Positions 20,556 to 28,941 of a stretch of 29,144 nt of DNA are shown here, one piece after another. Location: the NCBI RefSeq assembly GCF_027587205.1, contig NZ_JAPDOD010000083.1, positions 1-29,144 of the forward strand, given 5' to 3'. The notes beneath the pieces are model-generated. The model was not told the origin of the DNA. It saw only the letters and a program-made list of their open reading frames with translations, and did no database searches. A program made the translations under genes and the position numbers. Position 1 is the first letter of the stretch. Every line of letters begins with the position of its first letter. Origin of the DNA: Solirubrobacter ginsenosidimutans (lineage in GTDB: Bacteria; Actinomycetota; Thermoleophilia; Solirubrobacterales; Solirubrobacteraceae).

Positions 20556-21634
20556 CCGCCGAGACGCCACTCCTGCGGCCCCACGCCGAGCAGCTCTACC
20601 AAGAGGAGCTGGCGGCGCTCGAGCGGGTCGATGAACGGCCCCGCCCGCCGCGCTGGCGGCTGTCGCCGTGGGCGGTGACCACCTACCTGCTCGGCGGCGA
20701 GGCCGACGGCGTCACGATCACGCCGAAGTACGTCGGCAAGCGCCGCCTGGTCGAGCTGGCGGTCGCCACGCTCGCCACCGACCGCGCGCTCCTGCTCCTC
20801 GGCGTCCCCGGCACGGCCAAGACGTGGATGTCCGAGCACCTCTCGGCGGCCGTCTCCGGCGACAGCACGCTGGTGGTGCAGGGCACCGCGGGAACGCCGG
20901 AGGAGGCGCTGCGCTATGGCTGGAACTACGCCCGCCTGCTCGCCGACGGGCCGTCCCGGGACGCGCTCGTCCCTGGCCCGGTGTTCCGCGCGATGCAGGC
21001 CGGGAAGATCGCCCGCGTCGAGGAGCTGACGCGCATCCCGTCCGACGTCCAGGACGCGCTGATCACGATCCTGTCCGAGAAGACGCTGCCGATCCCCGAG
21101 CTCGACGAAGAGGTCCAGGCCGTCCAGGGCTTCAACGTGATCGCGACCGCCAACGATCGTGACCGCGGCGTCAACGACCTGTCGAGCGCCATGCGCCGGC
21201 GGTTCAACACCGTCGTGCTCCCGCTGCCCGACAGCGCCGACGAGGAGGTCGAGATCGTCAAGCTGCGGCTCGACGCCGTCGGCGCGACGCTCGAGCTCCC
21301 ACCCGCGACCTCCGCCCTCGAGGAGATCAGACGGGTCGTGACGATCTTCCGGGAGCTGCGCTCGGGCGTCACCGAGGACGGGCGCACGAAGCTCAAGTCG
21401 CCGTCGGGCACCCTGAGCACCGCCGAGGCGATCAGCGTCGTCACCAACGGGCTCGCGCTCGCCACCCACTTCGGCGACGGCTCGCTGTCGCCTGAGGACC
21501 TCGCGGGCGGCCTGACCGGCGCGGTGGTCCAGGACCCCGTCCAGGACAGGGTGATCTGGCAGGAGTACCTCGAGGCGGTCGTGCGCGAGCGCGACGGCTG
21601 GGGCGCGCTGTACCGAGCCTGCCGCGCGCTGTGA
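20552..21634 (+). CDS. MoxR-type AAA+ ATPase (YehL-like)
   Basis: A 360-residue AAA+ ATPase. Walker A GVPGTAKT (84-91); Walker B is RVEELTRIPSDVQDALI, with Glu-Glu in place of the usual Asp-Glu; LSEKTLPIPEL follows; sensor 1 ATANDRDRG; arginine-finger region MRRRFNTVVLPLP. The family forms hexamers that work with a VWA-domain partner to remodel or load cofactors into client proteins. Here such a partner (23780-24943) is in the same operon. GTG 20552 overlaps the preceding stop and is chosen over the longer frame to 20111, which is antisense-like sequence inside the DUF5691 gene. The 3' stop overlaps the DUF5682 start as GTGA. Resembles E. coli YehL. Confidence 0.88.
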   Translation: MTAETPLLRPHAEQLYQEELAALERVDERPRPPRWRLSPWAVTTYLLGGEADGVTITPKYVGKRRLVELAVATLATDRALLLLGVPGTAKTWMSEHLSAAVSGDSTLVVQGTAGTPEEALRYGWNYARLLADGPSRDALVPGPVFRAMQAGKIARVEELTRIPSDVQDALITILSEKTLPIPELDEEVQAVQGFNVIATANDRDRGVNDLSSAMRRRFNTVVLPLPDSADEEVEIVKLRLDAVGATLELPPATSALEEIRRVVTIFRELRSGVTEDGRTKLKSPSGTLSTAEAISVVTNGLALATHFGDGSLSPEDLAGGLTGAVVQDPVQDRVIWQEYLEAVVRERDGWGALYRACRAL

Positions 21635-23790
21635 CACAGCACACCGTCTTCGGGATCCGCCATCACGGACCCGGGTCGGCCCGCTCGCTGGAACGAGCGC
21701 TTGTCCAGCTGCAGCCCGACACGGTCCTGATCGAGGGTCCGCCGGAGGCCGACGCGCTGATCGAGCTCGCCGCGCGGGAGGACATGGCGCCGCCCGTCGC
21801 GCTGCTCACCTACGTCCCCGACGAACCCGCCCGCGCCGCGTTCTACCCGTTCGCCCGCTTCTCGCCCGAGTGGCGGGCGATCCGGCACGCGCTCGCGCAT
21901 GACGTCCCCGTCCGCTTCATGGACCTGCCGGCGGCGAACAAGATGGCCGACCGCGGCGAGCGCGAACCGCGCGCCCGCATCCGGACCGACCCGCTCGCCG
22001 CCCTCGCCGAGGTCGCGGGCCACGGCGACCCCGAGCGCTGGTGGGAGGACGTCGTCGAGTCCCGCCGCGAGGGCGACGCGTTCGAGGCCGTCACCGAAGC
22101 GATGGCCGCTTTGCGCGAGGCCTTCCCCGAGCACGACCCGTCCGAGGAGCGCCGCGAGGCGTTCATGCGGCAGTCGATCCGCGCCGCGACCAAGAGCGCC
22201 GAGAACGTCGCGATCGTCTGCGGCGCCTGGCACGCGCCCGCGCTCACCGACCTCGGCCCCGCCGCGCCGGACCAACGAACCCTGAAGGGCCTCCCGAAGG
22301 TCAAGGTCGCAGCCACCTGGGTCCCGTGGACGTACGGCCTCCTCGCCCGCGAGTCCGGCTACGGCGCCGGCGTCGACTCGCCCGCCTGGTACGACCAGCT
22401 CTTCGACGAGGCCGACGATCCGATCCCGCGCTGGCTCAGCCGCGCCGCGCAGCTGCTGCGTGCCGAGGGTCTCGATGCCTCAGCCGCGCAGGTGGTGGAC
22501 GCCGCGCGCCTCGCGATGTCACTCGCCGGCATCCGTGATCGCCCGTTGGCCGGCCTGGACGAGCTGCTCGATGCCACACGCGCCGTGTTGTGTCATGGCA
22601 GCGACGTGCCACTCGCGCTCGTTAGAGCCGAGCTGGTCGTCGGTCACCGCTTGGGCGAGGTCCCCGAGGACACGCCGATGGTCCCGCTCCAGCAGGACGT
22701 CTCCCGGCTGCAAAGACGGCTCCGCCTGAAGCCCGAGGCGCAGGTCAAGGAGGTCACGCTCGACCTGCGGCGCGCCAACGACCGCGAGCGCTCCCGGCTG
22801 CTGCACCGGCTCAACCTGCTCGGGGTGCCGTGGGGTTCGCCGACCGCGAGCCGTGGGCAGGGCACGTTCAAGGAGGCCTTCCGGCTGGAGTGGTACCCGG
22901 AGCTGGCGCTGGAGCTGATCCACGCTGGCCGCTGGGGCACCACCGTTCACGCCGCCGCGGCCGCACGGGTCAAAGCACGCGCGACGGAGGAGGACAGTGT
23001 CGGCGCCCTCGCCACGCTCGCCGACGCCGTCCTGCTCGCCGACCTCCCGGACGCCCTCGAAGCGGTCCTGCAGGCTCTCGCCGACCGCGCCGCACTGGAC
23101 CGTGACACGGCCGACCTGATGGCCGCCGTCCCGCCGCTGGCGGGCATCCTGCGCTACGGCGACGTCCGCGGGTCGGACACCTCCTCCGTCGCGCGGGTTC
23201 TCAGAGGCATCGTCCTGCGGGTCGCGATCGGGCTCCCCGGAGCGGGTGTGGGCGCGGACGAGGAGACCGGCGCGCGATTGGCGAGCGCCGTCGACGGCGT
23301 CAACGCCGCGCTCGCGCTCCTGCAGGACGAGGAGCTCACCCGAGCGTGGCGCGAGGCGCTCAGACGCGTCTCCGAGGGCGACCGGCTCCCGGGCACGCTC
23401 GCCGGCCGCGCCACCCGCCTCCTGCACGACGCGGGCGTGCTCGAACCGTCCAAACCGATGTCCCGCGCGCTCAGCCCCGGCGAGGACCCCGAGCGCGGCG
23501 CGAGCTGGATCGAAGGCTTCATCGGCACCTCCGGCCTCGTGCTCGTCCACGACGCCGAGTTGCTCACCATCCTCGACAGCTGGATCGCCACCGTCGCCCC
23601 CGACGCGTTCACCAACGTTCTCCCGCTGCTGAGAAGAGCCTTCTCCGCCCTCCCCGCGGGCGAGCGCCGCCGCCTCGGCGAACGCCTCCGCCAACCTAAA
23701 GGGGACAGTCCCCTTTATTTTCAGGACCTCGACGTGGAGGCCGCGCGGCCCGCCCTGGAGACGGTCGCGAGGTTGCTCGGTGGAACCTAA
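21631..23790 (+). CDS. DUF5682-like protein (YehM-like), C-terminus invaded by a palindromic repeat
   Basis: A 719-residue protein, cytoplasmic by composition. Conserved-looking blocks in the first 210 residues: GIRHHGPGSARSL (8-20), LIEGPPEAD (E35), FYPFARFSPEWRA, RFMDLP (R95, D98) and IVCGAWH (H201). The spacing of an early His-Gly, an acidic residue, an Arg/Asp block and a GxxH motif recalls the TIKI/TraB and EreA/ChaN-type hydrolases, so an enzyme is possible (inference). The remaining 500 residues are helical and unrecognised. By size, neighbours and start sequence it matches DUF5682 / E. coli YehM. Near the 3' end, a palindromic repeat (23693-23718) is translated as PKGDSPLYF, and a second copy supplies the TAA stop (23788-23790). 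GTG 21631 overlaps the AAA+ stop. Confidence 0.8.
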   Translation: MTQHTVFGIRHHGPGSARSLERALVQLQPDTVLIEGPPEADALIELAAREDMAPPVALLTYVPDEPARAAFYPFARFSPEWRAIRHALAHDVPVRFMDLPAANKMADRGEREPRARIRTDPLAALAEVAGHGDPERWWEDVVESRREGDAFEAVTEAMAALREAFPEHDPSEERREAFMRQSIRAATKSAENVAIVCGAWHAPALTDLGPAAPDQRTLKGLPKVKVAATWVPWTYGLLARESGYGAGVDSPAWYDQLFDEADDPIPRWLSRAAQLLRAEGLDASAAQVVDAARLAMSLAGIRDRPLAGLDELLDATRAVLCHGSDVPLALVRAELVVGHRLGEVPEDTPMVPLQQDVSRLQRRLRLKPEAQVKEVTLDLRRANDRERSRLLHRLNLLGVPWGSPTASRGQGTFKEAFRLEWYPELALELIHAGRWGTTVHAAAAARVKARATEEDSVGALATLADAVLLADLPDALEAVLQALADRAALDRDTADLMAAVPPLAGILRYGDVRGSDTSSVARVLRGIVLRVAIGLPGAGVGADEETGARLASAVDGVNAALALLQDEELTRAWREALRRVSEGDRLPGTLAGRATRLLHDAGVLEPSKPMSRALSPGEDPERGASWIEGFIGTSGLVLVHDAELLTILDSWIATVAPDAFTNVLPLLRRAFSALPAGERRRLGERLRQPKGDSPLYFQDLDVEAARPALETVARLLGGT
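23693..23718. repeat. REP-like palindromic repeat, copy 1, inside the DUF5682-like gene
   Basis: Core TAAAGGGG (23697-23704), loop ACAGT, CCCCTTTA (23710-23717), preceded by AACC. It is AT-richer than the GC-rich codons around it and is translated in frame as part of PKGDSPLYF. It shares 25 of 26 nt with copy 2. The GGGGACAG-type palindrome recurs, as I recall, in many GC-rich genomes, possibly moved by REP-associated transposases. Confidence 0.75.
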
Positions 23791-24943
23791 AGGGGACAGG
23801 CCCCTTTATGTTGGCGACGAGCGGCTGCGGCGCTGGCGGCTCGTGCTCGGCGGCGAGGAGGCCGAGGGGACAGGTCTTGAGCTCAGCGGCGACGACCGGG
23901 CGGTGGACGGCGCGCTGGCCGCGGTCTATGGCGAACGCGCCGGCGACCTGGGCAAGTCCGCGCCGGTGGTCGCCCGCTGGCTCGGGGAGCTGCGCGCGCA
24001 CTTCCCGTCCGGCGTCGTGCGGGTGGTCCAGCAGGACGCGATCGACCGGCTCGGCATCCACCGGCTCCTGCTCGAGCCCGAGGTGCTCGAGAACGTCACG
24101 CCCGACGTGCACCTCGCCGCCACGCTGATGAGCCTGCGCGACGCGCTGCCCGAGGCGAGCCGGCAGGTGGCGCGCAACATCGTCCGCGAGGTCGTGCGTG
24201 ACATCGAGCGGCGGCTCGCGGACCGCACGCGCGCGGCGGCGCGCGGCGCGCTGGACCGCAGCAGCCGCACGACCCGCCCCCGCCACAGCGAGATCGACTG
24301 GGACCGCACGATCCGGGCCAACCTGCGCCACTACCAGCCCGAGCACCGCACGGTCATCCCCGAGCGGCTCGTCGGTCACGGCCGGAGACGCAGATCGTTG
24401 GCGGCGGAGCTGATCCTCTGCCTCGACCAGAGCGGGAGCATGGCCGCGTCCGTGGTCCACGCGGGCGTGCTCGGCGCCTCGCTCGCCTCGCTGCCGACGC
24501 TGCAGACCAAGGTGATCGCCTTCGACACGGCGGTGGTCGACCTGACCGACGAGCTCGGCGACCCGGTCGACGTCCTCTTCGGCATCCAGCTCGGCGGCGG
24601 GACCGACATCGACCAGGCGCTCGGCTACTGCCAGACCCTCGTCACCCACCCCGCGAAGACCGTCCTGATCCTGATCACCGACCTCTACGAAGGCGGCGAT
24701 CAGGACTCGATGCTGCGTCGCGCGGCGAGCCTGATCCGCTCCGGCGTGCGGTTGATCGTCCTGCTGGCGCTCTCCGACGACGGCGCGCCCGGCTACGACC
24801 ACGAGCTCGCGGCCCAGGTCGCCTCGCTCGGCGCGCCCGTCTTCGCCTGCACCCCGGATCGCTTCCCCGACATGCTGGCCGCGGCGCTCGAAGGCCGCGA
24901 CGTCAACGCGTGGGCGGCGGACGAGGGGATCAGCGTTACTTAG
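23780..24943 (+). CDS. VWA-domain protein (YehP/CoxE-like) of the MoxR module
   Basis: A 387-residue protein. After an N-terminal helical region (DERLRRWRLVLGGEEAEGTG, then about 35-190), a von Willebrand A domain occupies about 205-375 with a full MIDAS: D216-x-S218-G-S220 (CLDQSGS), T275 (GGGTDID) and D301 (LITDLYEGG). Such VWA proteins bind Mg2+ and couple MoxR ATPases to clients. No TM helix or signal, so it is cytoplasmic. Start GTG 23780 overlaps the upstream stop by 11 nt; it is the only start before the conserved DERLRRWRLVLGG block, yet it lies directly against a palindromic repeat that codes residues 3-11, so the original N-terminus has probably been altered. Last gene of the operon; it converges on the SRPBCC gene with 8 nt overlap. 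Confidence 0.86.
   Translation: MEPKGDRPLYVGDERLRRWRLVLGGEEAEGTGLELSGDDRAVDGALAAVYGERAGDLGKSAPVVARWLGELRAHFPSGVVRVVQQDAIDRLGIHRLLLEPEVLENVTPDVHLAATLMSLRDALPEASRQVARNIVREVVRDIERRLADRTRAAARGALDRSSRTTRPRHSEIDWDRTIRANLRHYQPEHRTVIPERLVGHGRRRRSLAAELILCLDQSGSMAASVVHAGVLGASLASLPTLQTKVIAFDTAVVDLTDELGDPVDVLFGIQLGGGTDIDQALGYCQTLVTHPAKTVLILITDLYEGGDQDSMLRRAASLIRSGVRLIVLLALSDDGAPGYDHELAAQVASLGAPVFACTPDRFPDMLAAALEGRDVNAWAADEGISVT
23784..23809. repeat. REP-like palindromic repeat, copy 2, across the DUF5682/VWA junction
   Basis: TAAAGGGG (23788-23795), loop ACAGG, CCCCTTTA (23801-23808), again preceded by AACC; 91 nt from copy 1 in the same orientation. Its TAA is the stop codon of the upstream gene, and it is translated in the VWA frame as PKGDRPLYV, residues 3-11 of that protein. 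Confidence 0.75.
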
Positions 24944-25412
24944 CGGCTGCCCTGCGGCGGGCCGCTTCGGCCCGCACCCGCTCGTGCTCGACCGCGCGCT
25001 TGAGCTGCGAGAGCGTCCGTCGCACGTTCCCGCGCACGATCGGCGCCGCGAACTGCTCCGAGACCCAGCCCCAGAGGCCCCCGGGCGCGCCGAACTGGAT
25101 CCGCAGCTCGACCCGCGTGCACTCCCCGCGAGATCGCACCCGCCAGCGCCCGCGCTGGTCGATCCCGGTCACCGAGTGCCAGGCCAGGTCGCGCTCGGGC
25201 GAGAACTCGACCACCTCGATCAGCCCGCCCACCTCGGCCGACCCGACCCGCATCAGCATCCGGTAGCGGGCGCCCAGGCCGGAGCGCGGCCCGCCGACGC
25301 TCTCCCAGCGGGTCACGCCGGCGAAGAAGTCCAGCACCCGCGACGGGTCGCTCACCTGCTCCCAGACGATCGCGGGCGGGGCGAGGACGTCGACGTGCTC
25401 GGCGATCCTCAT
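24936..25412 (-). CDS. SRPBCC (polyketide cyclase/dehydrase-like) ligand-binding protein
   Basis: A 158-residue START/SRPBCC-fold protein: EHVDVLAPPAIVWEQVSDPSRVLDFFAGVTRWE is a family-typical opening, and WRVRSRGECTRVELRIQF a later strand pair, with a basic helical tail. The fold encloses a hydrophobic ligand such as a lipid; no catalytic residue can be named. ATG 25412 overlaps the acyltransferase stop as ATGA, so it is the last gene of a three-gene minus-strand operon. The longer upstream frame overlaps the acyltransferase gene and is a shadow. Its 3' end overlaps the VWA gene. The context of acyltransferase and alpha/beta hydrolase points to lipid handling. Confidence 0.85.
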   Translation of the reverse strand: MRIAEHVDVLAPPAIVWEQVSDPSRVLDFFAGVTRWESVGGPRSGLGARYRMLMRVGSAEVGGLIEVVEFSPERDLAWHSVTGIDQRGRWRVRSRGECTRVELRIQFGAPGGLWGWVSEQFAAPIVRGNVRRTLSQLKRAVEHERVRAEAARRRAAAK

Positions 25413-26311
25413 CCGATCACCGGGAAGCGCCGCTCGGCGGCCAGCGCCTCGAGTGTCTCCTGCATCACCCGCACGACGTGCTCGTAGACCTCGTCGACGT
25501 CCGGCTCCGGGCCGAACTCCTCCCGCAGGTGGATCGGCGGCAGCGCCTCGACGGTGATCTTCGCGGGCAGCGGGATATGACCCAGCAGGTCGCCCACGTT
25601 CAGGCCCCACGGGATCGCGATCGACAGCGGGAGGACCTTCAGGCGCAGCAGCCGGTCCAGCCTGAACGCGCTCGCGAGGTGCTCGCCGCGCGAGAGGAAC
25701 AGCGCCGTCTCCTGCCCGCCGATCCCGACCACGGGGACGATCGGCACGTCCTGCTCGATCGCGAGCCGGATGAAGCCCTTGCGGCCGCCGAAGTCGACCC
25801 GGTTGCGCTCCCACGACGGGCGGTGGACCTCGTAGTCGCCGCCGGGGTACACGAGCACGGCGGCGCCGGCGTCGAGCGCGCGCTTGGCGTTCTCCATCGA
25901 CGCCGCGACCGTCCCGTACTTGCGCAGGAAGGACAAGGCGGGGTGCGCGAGCACGAGGTTGTGGGCGAGCTGGTGGAAGGTCCGCTCGACCCCGAAGTAG
26001 GTGCTGAAGGCGAGCGTGAAGACGGTCGTGTCGGGCGTCAGGTTGCCGCCGGAGTGGTTGCCCACCAGCAGCACGGGACCGTCCTCGGGCACGTTGCCGA
26101 GCCCGCGCACCTCGCCGCGGAACCACAGCGAGGAGAGCAGCCACAGGCGCGGGAGCGTCTCGCGAATGTAGTCCGGGTCGCGCTCGTCGAGGTCGGCGAC
26201 CGGCACGTGGCCGCTCGCGAAGCGCTTGAGGGCGCCGAAGATCCCACCCGAGGCGGCTTCACGCACGGCCTCGGGGTCGCCATGGCCGTTGCGGGACGCG
26301 GTCGCGGTCAT
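25409..26311 (-). CDS. MGAT/PlsC-like acyltransferase
   Basis: A 300-residue lysophospholipid-acyltransferase-superfamily protein. Motif I is VGNHSGGNLTPD with His86 and Asp94, i.e. an HSGGxxxxD spacing rather than the HX4D of PlsC, as in MGAT/DGAT2-like bacterial members. A second block is LVYPGGDYEVHRP, followed by RNRVDFGGRKGFIRLA and PIVPVVGIGGQE, which shape the acyl-acceptor and phosphate sites. It should acylate a glycerolipid or other alcohol with acyl-CoA or acyl-ACP at the membrane. ATG 26311 is 21 nt after the hydrolase stop, and its stop overlaps the SRPBCC start, so all three are probably one transcript. Acceptor unknown. Confidence 0.88.
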   Translation of the reverse strand: MTATASRNGHGDPEAVREAASGGIFGALKRFASGHVPVADLDERDPDYIRETLPRLWLLSSLWFRGEVRGLGNVPEDGPVLLVGNHSGGNLTPDTTVFTLAFSTYFGVERTFHQLAHNLVLAHPALSFLRKYGTVAASMENAKRALDAGAAVLVYPGGDYEVHRPSWERNRVDFGGRKGFIRLAIEQDVPIVPVVGIGGQETALFLSRGEHLASAFRLDRLLRLKVLPLSIAIPWGLNVGDLLGHIPLPAKITVEALPPIHLREEFGPEPDVDEVYEHVVRVMQETLEALAAERRFPVIG

Positions 26312-26332
26312 CTGAAGTGTCGTGTACCCCGG

Positions 26333-27550
26333 TCAGGCCGCGCGCAGGCGTGACCCGCCGAGCGGGTCGACGCGCGCGAAGAACCGCTCGAGCAGTCCGT
26401 TGGTCCGCTCCGGGCGCTCGACCTGCGGCACGTGGCCGCAGCCGTCGAGCACGACGTGGTCCGCGCTGGGCAGCCAGCGCTCGACGTGGTGGCGGAACGC
26501 GACCGGGATCAGCCGGTCGTGCGAGGCCCAGACGAACAGCGCCGGCGGCTCCAGCGTCGAGAGCCGCGGGTAGAAGCCCTTGCGGCCGAACGGCGGCTCG
26601 AGGTAGATGGCGCGGGCGGAGGACAGGAACGCCAGCCGCGCGCCCGGCGAGCGGTAGATGCGCTCGAACTCGTCGACGACGATGTCGGCGACGCTCGGGT
26701 CGACGAGGTCGCGATCGGCGAACAGCGCCCAGAAGGTCTGCTCGATCCGCTGGCGCCCGAGCGAGTGGGGGAGCATGCCGAGCTCCGGCCGGACGAAGCG
26801 CACGAGCCACTGCCAGTCGCGGCGCACGAAGGCCACAGCGGGGCTGAGCAGCGCGATCCCGCCGACGCGGTCCGGCCGCTCCAAACCGACCTCGATCGCC
26901 ACCCGCCCGCCCATGCTGTTGCCGACGAGGTGGGCGCGCTCGATGCCCAGCGCGTCCATCGTGCCGATCACGGCCTTGGCCGCGTACGGGGCGCCGTAGG
27001 GCGCGGTGGACGGCTTGGAGCTGCCGCCGAAGCCGGGAAGGTCGAGCGCGTGGACCGTGTAGCGGCGGCTCAGCGCGGCGGCGGTGTCGAAGAAGCTCGA
27101 CTTCGTCGCGCCGAGGCCGTGCAGGAGCAGCATGTGCGGGCCTTCGCCCATCGTGAGCGTGCTGATCTTCAGGTGGCCGACGGGGACCTTGTGAACGCGC
27201 AGGAGCGGCGGGCGGCCGCTGGGGAGGCGGAAGAGGCCTTCGAAGCCCACGGCGAGGTCGAGGTCGCCGCGCGCGTACAGGCGGCGCTGCGAGAAGGCCT
27301 CGACGCCGGAGATCTCGCCTTCCCTGAGCTGGAGCCAGGTGTGCGCGTCGGTGCCGATCACCACGTCGGGCTCGCGCTTGCTCGCGCCCGCGCGGACGCG
27401 GGCGCCGATCGCGGTGCAGCGGACCTCCCAGCTGCGCCCGATGTCGCCGAGCCGGACGTGGTAGGTGGCGTCGAAGCCCGGCTCCGCCCCGAGATACCGG
27501 GACGGAAGCGACCGGAACGCCTCTGCCACACGCGCCGAAAGCTCGTGCAT
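26333..27550 (-). CDS. Alpha/beta hydrolase with N-terminal SCP2-like lipid-binding domain
   Basis: A 405-residue two-domain protein. Residues about 18-112 look like an SCP2 sterol-carrier domain (FDATYHVRLGD, EPDVVIGTDAHTWLQLREGE, GDLDLAVGFEGLF). Residues about 125-395 form an alpha/beta hydrolase: oxyanion region LLLHGLGATKSSF, nucleophile Ser212 in GNSMGG, Asp345 in SHDRLIP, His373 in GCGHVPQVE, so the catalytic triad is complete. A carrier domain joined to a hydrolase suggests action on a bound lipid or ester. Start ATG 27550 follows a TAGGGT by 6 nt, compatible with a leaderless transcript. First gene of the minus-strand lipid operon and divergent from cysS. Confidence 0.9.
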   Translation of the reverse strand: MHELSARVAEAFRSLPSRYLGAEPGFDATYHVRLGDIGRSWEVRCTAIGARVRAGASKREPDVVIGTDAHTWLQLREGEISGVEAFSQRRLYARGDLDLAVGFEGLFRLPSGRPPLLRVHKVPVGHLKISTLTMGEGPHMLLLHGLGATKSSFFDTAAALSRRYTVHALDLPGFGGSSKPSTAPYGAPYAAKAVIGTMDALGIERAHLVGNSMGGRVAIEVGLERPDRVGGIALLSPAVAFVRRDWQWLVRFVRPELGMLPHSLGRQRIEQTFWALFADRDLVDPSVADIVVDEFERIYRSPGARLAFLSSARAIYLEPPFGRKGFYPRLSTLEPPALFVWASHDRLIPVAFRHHVERWLPSADHVVLDGCGHVPQVERPERTNGLLERFFARVDPLGGSRLRAA

Positions 27551-27556
27551 CCGCGC

Positions 27557-27562
27557 ACCCTA
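27557..27562 (-). promoter_or_regulatory. -10 element of the hydrolase operon, leaderless geometry
   Basis: On the minus strand TAGGGT (27562-27557) ends 6 nt before ATG 27550. No Shine-Dalgarno lies between. A second -10-like TAGGTA is adjacent upstream. No convincing -35 was found. Confidence 0.4.
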
Positions 27563-27578
27563 CCTACAGGCGGGTGGA

Positions 27579-27584
27579 TACGCT
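27579..27584 (+). promoter_or_regulatory. -10 element of cysS, leaderless geometry
   Basis: TACGCT ends exactly 7 nt before GTG 27592, supporting that codon as the cysS start and a leaderless mRNA. It lies back to back with the hydrolase promoter, in the same 41-nt spacer between the two starts. Confidence 0.45.
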
Positions 27585-27591
27585 CAGCTAC

Positions 27592-28937
<1,346 letters not shown>

Positions 28938-28941
<4 letters not shown>

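Noticed and set aside
23866..23874. Third GGGGACAGG close to the two palindromic repeats
   Set aside because: It lacks the CCCC partner arm and the AACCTAAA lead, and is ordinary coding sequence for EGTG in the VWA protein.
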